A stretch of DNA of 5,415 bases from an uncultured Macromonas sp. (GTDB taxonomy: Bacteria > Pseudomonadota > Gammaproteobacteria > Burkholderiales > Burkholderiaceae), in NCBI GenBank assembly GCA_946481585.1, contig CAMLOF010000209.1, positions 1 to 5,415 on the forward strand, written 5' to 3'. Shown here piece after piece: positions 1 to 5,415 of the stretch; the first letter of the stretch is position 1; each line of letters starts with the position of its first letter. The notes under the pieces are model-generated. The model did no database searches and was not told the origin of the DNA. It was given only the letters and a program-made list of their open reading frames with translations. The translations under genes and the position numbers were made by a program.

Positions 1-752
1 ATCTGGTGGGTGGGCAGCGTGCCGGAGCGCATGCCGCGCTCGTGGCCGCCACCGTGCATCTGCGCCTCGATGCGCACGCGCGGCTTGCGGCGCACGTACA
101 AGGCACCAATGCCCTTGGGGCCGTAGGTCTTGTGGCTGGTCAGGCTCATCAGGTCCACGGGCAGCTTGTTCAGGTCGATGTCCACACGGCCGGTGGCCTG
201 GGCGGCGTCCACGTGGAAGATCACGCCCTTCTCGCGGCAGATGGTGCCCAGCGCGGCGATGTCCTGGATCACGCCAATCTCGTTGTTCACGAACATCACG
301 CTGGCCAGAATGGTGTCGGGGCGGATGGCTTCGCGGAAGGCGTCCAGGTTGACCAGGCCGTCGGCCTGCACGTCCAGGTACGTCACCTCAAAGCCTTCGC
401 GTTCCAGGTGGCGGCAGGTGTCGAGCACAGCCTTGTGCTCGGTCTTGACGGTGATGATGTGCTTGCCCTTGCCCTGGTAGAAGTGCGCAGCACCCTTGAT
501 GGCCAGGTTGTTGGACTCGGTGGCCCCGCTGGTCCACACGATCTCGCGGGGGTCGGCGCCGATGAGCGCGGCTACCTGCTCGCGGGCATTTTCCACGGCC
601 TTTTCGGCCTCCCAGCCCCAGGCGTGACTGCGCGAGGCGGGGTTGCCAAAGTGCTCGTAGAGCCACGGCACCATCTTGTCAACCACGCGCGGGTCGCACG
701 GGTTGGTGGCGCTGTAGTCCATGTAGATGGGGAAATGCGGGGTCGTGCTCAT
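1..752 (-). CDS. iscS: Cysteine desulfurase IscS, N-terminal part (cut by window edge)
   Basis: PLP-dependent enzyme that takes sulfur from L-cysteine, giving alanine and an enzyme persulfide, and passes it to the scaffold IscU and to tRNA-thiolation partners in the cytosol. The 250 visible codons read as fold-type I aminotransferase throughout. They include the N-terminal [26 protein letters not shown] (cofactor phosphate region), His106 in KTEHKAVLD, the cofactor-ring Asp182/Gln185 in HVDAAQ, the Schiff-base Lys208 in [14 protein letters not shown] and the conserved [15 protein letters not shown]. Each lies two residues later than in E. coli IscS (His104, Lys206). About 150 C-terminal residues, including the persulfide cysteine loop and the IscU-binding tail, lie outside the window. 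The ATG is 27 bases after the iscR stop with only a weak ribosome-binding site, so translation may depend on coupling within the operon. The SATNPC variant of the usual SATTPV is the one visible oddity. Identification is firm. Confidence 0.97.
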   Translation of the reverse strand, partial: MSTTPHFPIYMDYSATNPCDPRVVDKMVPWLYEHFGNPASRSHAWGWEAEKAVENAREQVAALIGADPREIVWTSGATESNNLAIKGAAHFYQGKGKHIITVKTEHKAVLDTCRHLEREGFEVTYLDVQADGLVNLDAFREAIRPDTILASVMFVNNEIGVIQDIAALGTICREKGVIFHVDAAQATGRVDIDLNKLPVDLMSLTSHKTYGPKGIGALYVRRKPRVRIEAQMHGGGHERGMRSGTLPTHQ

Positions 753-779
753 GGTTAGGGCTCGGGTAGCAGTACGGAA

Positions 780-1313
780 TTACTTGGAGGCCGCCGCGCC
801 CAGCGCGAAGACCGAATTGGGGGCGTTGACGCGGATGGGCTTGACCACCGGCGCCGACGAAATGGCACGCTTGATGGTGGGCGCATTTTCCACCACCACG
901 CCCTTGGCCAGCTGGTCGTCCACCAGCTTCTGCAGAGTGATGGAGTCAAGGAAGTCCACCATCTTGGCGTTGAGCGCGGCCCACAACTCGTGCGTCATGC
1001 AGCGGGTGCCTTCGCCCAGGCAGTTTTCCTTGCCGCCGCACTGGGTGGCGTCAATGGGTTCATCTACCGACACAATGATGTCGGCCACGGTGATTTCGGA
1101 GGGTTTGCGGCCGAGCGTGTAACCGCCGCCCGGGCCACGGGTGGATTCCACCAGGTCGTGGCGGCGCAGCTTGCCGAACAACTGCTCCAGGTAGGACAGG
1201 GAAATCTGTTGCCGCTGGCTGATGGCGGCCAGCGTGACCGGGCCGCTGCTTTGGCGCAGCGCCAGATCGATCATGGCTGTGACGGCGAATCTGCCTTTGG
1301 TTGTGAGGCGCAT
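780..1313 (-). CDS. iscR: Fe-S cluster-sensing transcriptional regulator IscR (Rrf2 family)
   Basis: Dimeric winged-helix repressor that binds a [2Fe-2S] cluster. In the holo form it represses the isc operon, and when clusters are scarce repression lifts. The 177-residue product begins [19 protein letters not shown], as the family does. A winged helix covers about residues 26-68, with the recognition segment [13 protein letters not shown] including Glu43, a residue implicated in operator discrimination in E. coli, and the wing motif RGPGGGY. The cluster ligands appear as Cys92, Cys98, Cys105 and His108. Spacing is CX5CX6CX2H, one residue longer in the second gap than in E. coli (Cys92, Cys98, Cys104, His107). 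The C-terminal tail from about residue 140 is poorly conserved in the family. The start is supported by the conserved N-terminus and AGGAG at 1324-1320, six bases from ATG. It is the first isc gene, followed by iscS after 27 bases, and its promoter carries two candidate IscR operators, implying autoregulation. Confidence 0.97.
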   Translation of the reverse strand: MRLTTKGRFAVTAMIDLALRQSSGPVTLAAISQRQQISLSYLEQLFGKLRRHDLVESTRGPGGGYTLGRKPSEITVADIIVSVDEPIDATQCGGKENCLGEGTRCMTHELWAALNAKMVDFLDSITLQKLVDDQLAKGVVVENAPTIKRAISSAPVVKPIRVNAPNSVFALGAAASK

Positions 1314-1319
1314 GTTCTG

Positions 1320-1324
1320 CTCCT
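1320..1324 (-). promoter_or_regulatory. Ribosome-binding site of iscR
   Basis: AGGAG lies six bases before the ATG at 1313. It is the clearest Shine-Dalgarno sequence in the window and fixes the iscR start. It is only 22 bases beyond the 3' foot of the leader hairpin at 1347-1373, so the structure could influence ribosome access. Confidence 0.8.
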
Positions 1325-1346
1325 GTGTGAATGACTTCCAGTGCCC

Positions 1347-1373
1347 GCCTGAAAACCCCCACGGCTCTCAGGC
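1347..1373 (-). promoter_or_regulatory. Strong RNA hairpin in the iscR 5' leader
   Basis: In the minus-strand transcript, GCCTGAGAGCC (1373-1363) pairs with GGTTTTCAGGC (1357-1347) over 11 base pairs around a five-base GTGGG loop. Two of the pairs are G-U. On the opposite strand those two positions become A-C mismatches, so the fold is better in the iscR transcript than in its complement, which points to an RNA function. No U-tract follows (next bases GGGCACTGG), so it is not a standard terminator. It could be a stability element, a small-RNA or protein target, or a device controlling iscR translation. I do not recognise it as a named riboswitch. The pairing is seen directly; function is inferred. 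Confidence 0.5.
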
Positions 1374-1423
1374 ACTCTCTCCACCCACCCGGCTTACGCC
1401 TGTTAGACTCTGCTGGTCGGCTG

Positions 1424-1448
1424 AATCCCGACTGTTTTTGTAAAGTAT
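1424..1448 (-). promoter_or_regulatory. Candidate type 1 IscR operator, downstream site
   Basis: The 25 bases match the published E. coli type 1 IscR consensus (ATASYYGACTRwwwYAGTCRRSTAT, recalled from the literature) at 21 positions by hand count. The right half reads CAGTCGGGATT and the left half ATACTTTACAA. The site covers five of the six bases of the -10 element and the expected transcription start, so a bound repressor would block RNA polymerase directly. Its centre is 31 bp, about three helical turns, from that of the upstream site. Confidence 0.75.
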
Positions 1449-1452
1449 AACA
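1444..1452 (-). promoter_or_regulatory. iscR promoter, extended -10 element
   Basis: TGTTATACT is an extended -10 (TGn plus TATACT at 1449-1444). No good -35 hexamer sits at 16-18 bp spacing (17 bp gives AGCGAA at 1472-1467), so the TGn motif may compensate. Transcription would start near 1437, giving a leader of about 124 bases. Position between and within two IscR operator matches supports its assignment as the isc operon promoter. The start point is inferred. Confidence 0.7.
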
Positions 1453-1454
1453 GA

Positions 1455-1479
1455 AAAGCCGACTGATTCGCTCAGCCTT
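1455..1479 (-). promoter_or_regulatory. Candidate type 1 IscR operator, upstream site
   Basis: The 25 bases match the type 1 IscR consensus at 20 positions by hand count. The right half CAGTCGGCTTT matches 10 of 11. The left part AAGGCTGAGCGAAT matches 10 of 14. It covers the -35 region of the iscR promoter and its edge touches the last base of the sensor kinase stop codon. E. coli iscR likewise carries two type 1 sites at its promoter. The dyad followed by TTTTCTGTT might also act as a weak terminator for the kinase gene, but the stem is poor. Confidence 0.7.
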
Positions 1480-3434
1480 CAACCGGCCGAGAGTGGCATC
1501 CAGTCCGTGTCGGACTCGTGGGGTGCTGCGCCATAGCGATGCACAAAGGCAAATTCGATGCCCGTTCCGGGTTGGGCATCGTAAAAGCGCACGGTTGCGC
1601 CTATTTTTTCCGCGCGCACGCGGATGTTCATCAGCCCGCGTGCACCTTGACGCATGGCCTCGCGCGGCGGCAGGCCGCACCCGTTGTCTGCCACCGCCAG
1701 GTAGGCCACCCCTTCGTGCGACCAAGTGCGCACCGTGACCCGCGTGGCGTTGGCATGCCGCACCACGTTGGCAAAAGCTTCCTGTACGCAGCGGAACAGG
1801 TGCATCACCCCGCGTGAATCCAGCCCCGGCACCGCAGGCACCTCCTCCACCTGCCAGTCCAGCTCTATGCCAGCAGCGTCCAGTGCGGGCGCTATGCGCT
1901 GGCGCAGCGTACCCAGAATGGTCGGCAGGTCGCCTTCCATGGGCTCCAAGGAATCCAGGGTCATGCGCAACTCTTCCAGCGCGTGGTGGATCATGGACGC
2001 AATGGAATTGCGGTCCAGGCCCTCGCGCTGGCTGCGCACCATGTTCAAGGTCTGCACCAACTGACTGCCCAGCCCGTCGTGCATGTCGCGCATCAGGCGG
2101 CGACGCTCGTTCTCAATGGCCCGCTGCTGTTCCGACGCGCGCAACTGCTCAAAAGCCGCCCGCAAGTCTGCCTCGCGCTCGGCCACTTTTTCTGCCAAGG
2201 TCTCGTTCAGGCGGCGCACCTCGCGTATCGATTCGGTAGACCGCTGCAACAGCACCCAGCCCAGCGTCAGCATCAGCGCCAGACTGCCTATCGACATCCA
2301 GCGTATGTCGGCGTCGCCGGGGAAGTTCAGTTGAACCACCAAAAAATCCCGCAAGCCGGTGACGAACGTAAATCCTGCCACCACCATCACCAGAATCTGG
2401 TCCCGCGTCATGCGGCGGCCCCAGCCAGTGAGTACCGTCACCTGCGACAAGATGACGAACGCCACCACAGCCAGCACCCCTGCCCACATGCGGTAAAGGT
2501 CGTAATCCCGCGTCAGCAGCGTCACCACCATCCAGGCCGGGCCCACCACAAGCAACGCGATTGCCAGGGAGCGCGCCAGACGCAGGCGCAGGCCGAACAG
2601 GTCTTCAATGAACAAGTACAGAAAGCCGCAGTACACCGTGAAAGAGATGCGGTGCAGCAAGAAATAGGCATCAAACGAGAGCGGCGGCTCCGCCACAACG
2701 GAAAGCACCAGCCGCACGGCGTGGGCCAGCGAAGCCAACGCCATCAGGCCAAACAGCCGTTCGCGCATGATGCCCCACAGGAACGCCGCCATGAAGGCCA
2801 TGAGCAAGGCCGTCATCACCATCATCCAAGTGCCGGTTACCTGCCAGCCATAGAGTGAGCGGTAGCGCTCGGCCAGAACGTCATGGTCGCCAATGTGCAA
2901 AGGCCACAAGCCGCTGCGCTCCAGCAGTTCGCCGCGCACCTGTATGTCCAGTCGGTTGTCAGCCGGGTTGCCGGCCAGCAAGGCAGAAGGCAAGGACACC
3001 AGATAAGGGAACCAGGCGGAGTTCACCGTGCGCGCCTCTGGTGCACGCCAACCAACGTTGTGCAGTTCCTGCCCGTTCAAGAGCACTCTGAACCGCGTGC
3101 CCACACGTGGCAGCAAGACTGCCAAGCGTGTGTCAGCGGCATTCTGGTAGTGCAGTTCCGCAGGCCATGGCACCCGGTAGTCCACCATGCTTTGCCAGTC
3201 GGGTGGTTCGTCGTCCAGTATGTGCGGCAGCGTTACGGCAACCTCGCCCAGCCCTGGCTGGCTGGGCACCGACGCGGTGGCAACGCGAACCTGGTGTGCC
3301 CCTTTGACGGGTGCCGGGCGCGAGACCCAGTACAAGCCTGCCAGCAACACCGCCAACACCAGCCCCACCCACACGTAGTGCGGCAGCGCGCGCATGCGTG
3401 CCAGCACCGGCAACGGGCTCGTACCAGAAGTCAA
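1479..3434 (-). CDS. Membrane sensor histidine kinase with 7TM (7TMR-DISM-like) input and NarL-type kinase core
   Basis: Inner-membrane sensor that should autophosphorylate on His452 and pass phosphate to the adjacent response regulator. Order of parts: hydrophobic N-terminal helix (about 20-37, uncleaved anchor or signal); extracytoplasmic beta-rich domain (about 45-195) with RVLLNGQELHNVGW and LPSALLAGNPADNRLDIQVRG, resembling the galactose-binding-like domain of 7TMR-DISM receptors; seven hydrophobic helices at about 202-223, 227-248, 257-280, 288-307, 315-337, 346-368 and 377-397; a charged coiled coil (about 398-447); HisKA_3 dimerisation helix with RDMHDGLG; and HATPase with N-box Asn556 (EAFANVVRH), G1 box Asp583 (DNGCGLP) and G2 box GARGLMN at 597-603. 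All catalytic motifs are intact. The chosen TTG start overlaps the regulator stop by four bases (TTGA) and has AGGAG 11 bases upstream. The alternative ATG at 3395 (residue 14) has no clear ribosome-binding site. Ligand and gene name are not recognisable. Confidence 0.92.
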   Translation of the reverse strand: MTSGTSPLPVLARMRALPHYVWVGLVLAVLLAGLYWVSRPAPVKGAHQVRVATASVPSQPGLGEVAVTLPHILDDEPPDWQSMVDYRVPWPAELHYQNAADTRLAVLLPRVGTRFRVLLNGQELHNVGWRAPEARTVNSAWFPYLVSLPSALLAGNPADNRLDIQVRGELLERSGLWPLHIGDHDVLAERYRSLYGWQVTGTWMMVMTALLMAFMAAFLWGIMRERLFGLMALASLAHAVRLVLSVVAEPPLSFDAYFLLHRISFTVYCGFLYLFIEDLFGLRLRLARSLAIALLVVGPAWMVVTLLTRDYDLYRMWAGVLAVVAFVILSQVTVLTGWGRRMTRDQILVMVVAGFTFVTGLRDFLVVQLNFPGDADIRWMSIGSLALMLTLGWVLLQRSTESIREVRRLNETLAEKVAEREADLRAAFEQLRASEQQRAIENERRRLMRDMHDGLGSQLVQTLNMVRSQREGLDRNSIASMIHHALEELRMTLDSLEPMEGDLPTILGTLRQRIAPALDAAGIELDWQVEEVPAVPGLDSRGVMHLFRCVQEAFANVVRHANATRVTVRTWSHEGVAYLAVADNGCGLPPREAMRQGARGLMNIRVRAEKIGATVRFYDAQPGTGIEFAFVHRYGAAPHESDTDWMPLSAG

Positions 3435-4087
3435 ATGAGCCCCCGCTCCTGCGCCACCTTTACCACCTGCACGCGGGTGTGCACGGCCAGCTTGCGGTAA
3501 AGGTTTTTGATGTGCGTGCTGACGGTGGCGGAGCCAATGCCCAGCTTCTTGGCAATTTCCTTGTTGAGGTAGCCCTGCGCCACCAGCTTGAGCACATCGC
3601 TCTCGCGGTCAGACAGCGGGGGGGGCTCCACCAGCGTGGGAGAACCCGGCGCCTCGCCCGGTGGGCGGAACTTCTTCAACAACATGCGGGCCAGCAACGG
3701 CGAAATGGGCGCCCCGCCCTCGCAGATCTGCTCGATGGCGTCGATCAGCTCCTCGCTGCTGCACCCTTTGAGCACATAACCGGTGGCACCCATCTGCAGC
3801 GCCGTGAGCAAGCGGGACTCGTCCCCAAACACGGTGAAAACCAGCAACTCGGCGTCAGGCCGGGCCACGGCCAGCTGGCGCAGCATGTCTTCGCCACGGC
3901 CATCCGGCAGGCCCAGGTCCACCAAGAACACGTCGGCCATGCTGTTGAGTGCCATCACCTGCGCATGGGCGTAGGTGTCCGAACAGCCCACCAGCCGCCA
4001 TTGAGGACGCTGTTTCAGCGTCTCCTCAACAAACAGTTGGATGGACCGGTCGTCCTCAATCAGATAGATGCGCGTGAGCTCCGGCAT
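3431..4087 (-). CDS. NarL/LuxR-family response regulator
   Basis: Cytosolic DNA-binding partner of the histidine kinase encoded next. The 218-residue product has the normal two-domain form. The receiver domain (about 1-125) contains the acidic pocket Glu11-Asp12-Asp13, phosphoacceptor Asp57 in FLVDLGLPDG, the switch residue Thr85 in VFTVFGDE and Lys107 in GYVLKG. The linker contains three prolines encoded on an eight-C run. The LuxR-type helix-turn-helix (about 158-218) has LSDRESDVLKLVAQGYLNKEIA and the recognition helix around ATVSTHIKNLYRKL. Its stop TGA shares four bases with the kinase's TTG start, implying translational coupling. The ATG is 66 bases after the uvrB stop and lacks a good Shine-Dalgarno sequence (only AGG one base before ATG). 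It could use its own promoter in that gap or be read through from uvrB; no convincing -35/-10 pair is visible. Regulon and specific name are unknown. Confidence 0.95.
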   Translation of the reverse strand: MPELTRIYLIEDDRSIQLFVEETLKQRPQWRLVGCSDTYAHAQVMALNSMADVFLVDLGLPDGRGEDMLRQLAVARPDAELLVFTVFGDESRLLTALQMGATGYVLKGCSSEELIDAIEQICEGGAPISPLLARMLLKKFRPPGEAPGSPTLVEPPPLSDRESDVLKLVAQGYLNKEIAKKLGIGSATVSTHIKNLYRKLAVHTRVQVVKVAQERGLI

Positions 4088-4091
4088 GCCT

Positions 4092-4112
4092 GCGATTTTC
4101 TGCGAAATCCGC
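4092..4112 (-). other. Imperfect dyad just before the response regulator start
   Basis: In the minus-strand transcript GCGGATTT and AAATCGC can form seven base pairs with one bulged G around a six-base CGCAGA loop, ending four bases before the ATG. It might be an RNA structure affecting translation of a gene with almost no Shine-Dalgarno sequence, or a protein-binding dyad in DNA. It is short enough to be chance. Confidence 0.25.
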
Positions 4113-4121
4113 CACTTGCGC

Positions 4122-4141
4122 CCTCCCCTAAACAGGGGAGG
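4122..4141. repeat. Perfect inverted repeat after uvrB, possible U-less terminator
   Basis: Eight perfect base pairs (CCTCCCCT / AGGGGAGG) close a four-base loop, starting 12 bases beyond the uvrB stop codon. The position is typical of a terminator, but no T-run follows on either strand (GCGCAAG on the minus strand, CAGCGG on the plus). It may be a factor-assisted or U-less terminator, an mRNA-stabilising hairpin for uvrB, or one copy of a dispersed GC-rich palindrome. The structure is seen directly; the role is inferred. Confidence 0.5.
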
Positions 4142-4153
4142 CAGCGGCCCGTT

Positions 4154-5415
4154 TCAGGCCACCTTGCCGTTGACGGGCGGCACGTGGTCTTCGCCATGGG
4201 CGCCCAGCACGCGGTCTTTCAGGCGGGCGAGCTGGTCGCGCACGCGGGCGGCCTGCTCGAACTCCAGGTTGCGGGCGTGTTCCAGCATCACCTTCTCCAG
4301 GCGCTTGATTTCCTTGGCCAGGTCTTTTTCGCTCATGTCCTGGATCTCGGCCAGGTGCTGCTGGGCCTGGGCCAGCTTGGCGGCTTCCTCGCCCGCCTTC
4401 TCGCTGTAAACGCCGTCGATCAGGTCCTTGATGCGCTTGACCACGCCCTTGGGCGTGATGCCGTTCGCCTCGTTGAAGGCAATCTGCTTGGCGCGGCGGC
4501 GTTCCGTCTCACCAATGGCCCGCTTCATGGAGTCGGTAACGCGGTCGGCGTACAGAATGGCCATGCCGCTGAGGTTGCGCGCCGCCCGGCCTATGGTCTG
4601 AATCAGGCTGCGCTCGGACCGCAGGAAGCCTTCCTTGTCGGCGTCCAGAATGGCCACCAACGACACCTCGGGGATGTCCAAGCCCTCGCGCAGCAGGTTA
4701 ATGCCCACCACCACATCGAAAGTACCCAGGCGCAGATCACGGATGATCTCCACCCGCTCCACCGTGTCCACGTCGGAATGCAGGTAGCGCACTTTCACAC
4801 CGTTTTCCGTCAGGTAGTCGGTCAGCTGCTCGGCCATGCGCTTGGTCAGCACGGTGATGAGCACCCTCTCCTGCCGCTCCACCCGCAGGCGGATTTCCTG
4901 CAGCACGTCGTCCACCTGATGGGTGGCGGGGCGCACCTCCACCACCGGGTCCACCAAGCCGGTGGGGCGCACCACCTGTTCCACCACCTGGCCCGCGTGC
5001 TGTTTTTCGTAGTCGGCCGGCGTGGCCGACACAAACACGCACTGGCGCATGCGCTGCTCGAACTCCTCCAGCTTGAGCGGGCGGTTGTCCAGCGCGCTGG
5101 GCAGGCGAAAGCCGTACTCCACCAGCGTGGTCTTGCGGGCGCGGTCGCCGTTGTACATGCCGCCCAACTGGCCAATCATCACGTGGCTTTCGTCCAGGAA
5201 CATGATGGCGTCCTTGGGCAGGTAGTCCGTCAGCGTGCTGGGCGGGTCGCCGGGCGCTGCGCCGCTCAGGTGGCGGGTGTAGTTCTCAATGCCCTTGCAG
5301 TGGCCCACCTCGCTCAGCATCTCCAGGTCAAAGCGGGTGCGCTGCTCCAGCCGCTGCGCCTCCACCAGCTTGCCCATGCTCACCAGTTCCTTCAGGCGCT
5401 GGTCCAGCTCTATCT
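4154..5415 (-). CDS. uvrB: UvrABC system protein B, C-terminal part (cut by window edge)
   Basis: Subunit of the nucleotide excision repair complex. UvrB is loaded onto damaged DNA by UvrA, verifies the lesion with its ATP-dependent helicase fold, and recruits UvrC for incision. The visible 419 codons begin in [11 protein letters not shown] and lack about 264 N-terminal residues compared with E. coli UvrB (673 residues), so Walker A and the damage-probing beta-hairpin are outside the window. Seen here, in fragment numbering: [10 protein letters not shown] and [11 protein letters not shown], helicase motif II as DESH (74-77), VSATP (128-132), [14 protein letters not shown] [29 protein letters not shown], motif [11 protein letters not shown] (272-280), and a C-terminal UVR domain (about 367-402, [20 protein letters not shown]) that contacts UvrC. 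The frame is intact to the TGA. A ten-residue internal start near 5383 is not real, because conserved sequence continues to the window end. Identification is firm. Confidence 0.98.
   Translation of the reverse strand, partial: IELDQRLKELVSMGKLVEAQRLEQRTRFDLEMLSEVGHCKGIENYTRHLSGAAPGDPPSTLTDYLPKDAIMFLDESHVMIGQLGGMYNGDRARKTTLVEYGFRLPSALDNRPLKLEEFEQRMRQCVFVSATPADYEKQHAGQVVEQVVRPTGLVDPVVEVRPATHQVDDVLQEIRLRVERQERVLITVLTKRMAEQLTDYLTENGVKVRYLHSDVDTVERVEIIRDLRLGTFDVVVGINLLREGLDIPEVSLVAILDADKEGFLRSERSLIQTIGRAARNLSGMAILYADRVTDSMKRAIGETERRRAKQIAFNEANGITPKGVVKRIKDLIDGVYSEKAGEEAAKLAQAQQHLAEIQDMSEKDLAKEIKRLEKVMLEHARNLEFEQAARVRDQLARLKDRVLGAHGEDHVPPVNGKVA

Noticed and set aside
6..758. Long open frame on the plus strand opposite iscS
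   Set aside because: It mirrors the codon structure of a clearly conserved gene in high-GC DNA. The translation is His/Ala/Val-rich with no recognisable domain.
1347..1373. Reading the iscR leader hairpin as an intrinsic terminator
   Set aside because: No U-run follows the stem, and the next bases are GGGCACTGG. Calling it an attenuator would also need a competing structure, which I could not find by eye.
1477..1482. TTGAAG as the -35 box of the iscR promoter
   Set aside because: It lies 27 bp from the TATACT element, too far for a sigma-70 type promoter. The extended -10 is a better explanation.
1060..1725. Minus-strand open frame spanning the kinase tail, the isc promoter and part of iscR
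   Set aside because: Arg/Pro/Ala-rich, out of frame with both real genes, crosses the promoter and operators, and has no domain signature.
1983..2858. 291-residue open frame on the plus strand opposite the sensor kinase
   Set aside because: The translation is extremely rich in His, Gln and Arg, as expected for the antisense of hydrophobic membrane helices. It has no convincing ribosome-binding site and lies over an intact conserved gene.
2883..3500. 205-residue plus-strand open frame opposite the kinase N-terminus
   Set aside because: Low-complexity antisense of a real gene, with no start signal or homology that I can recognise.
1..5415. CRISPR array, insertion sequence, prophage or defence system
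   Set aside because: I see no spaced direct repeats, terminal inverted repeats, transposase or integrase motifs, or compositional break. All coding frames are intact core or regulatory genes on one strand.

Overview
The window looks like chromosomal DNA of a betaproteobacterium, most likely a member of the Comamonadaceae (Acidovorax / Hydrogenophaga / Rhodoferax type). The reasons are high GC with strong G/C bias at third codon positions, IscS, IscR and UvrB sequences typical of proteobacteria, and the kind of two-component system present. The genus call is an inference from general familiarity, not from a search. Every gene I can support lies on the minus strand, so transcription runs from high to low coordinates. 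The window cuts both end genes.

Layout in transcription order: (1) 5415-4154, the C-terminal 419 codons of uvrB, the damage-recognition helicase of nucleotide excision repair. (2) A 66-base gap (4153-4088) holding a perfect 8-bp inverted repeat just after the uvrB stop and a second, imperfect dyad against the next start codon. (3) 4087-3431, a NarL/LuxR-type response regulator. (4) 3434-1479, a 651-residue membrane sensor histidine kinase that starts at TTG inside a 4-base overlap with the regulator's stop. (5) 1478-1314, the iscR control region, with an extended -10 promoter, two good matches to the type 1 IscR operator and a roughly 124-base leader containing a strong RNA hairpin. (6) 1313-780, iscR, the Fe-S sensing repressor. 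(7) 752-1, the first 250 codons of iscS, the cysteine desulfurase that starts the ISC iron-sulfur assembly operon.

How the genes work together: iscR and iscS form the head of an isc operon that IscR very probably represses itself, since both operator matches sit on its promoter. The regulator and kinase form a co-translated pair: a sensor with an extracytoplasmic domain and seven membrane helices passes phosphate from His452 to Asp57 of a DNA-binding regulator. Their signal and targets cannot be read from this window. uvrB is a housekeeping neighbour. I see no mobile element, CRISPR array, tRNA or rRNA, and no wholly new system. The most informative non-coding stretch is the iscR control region.
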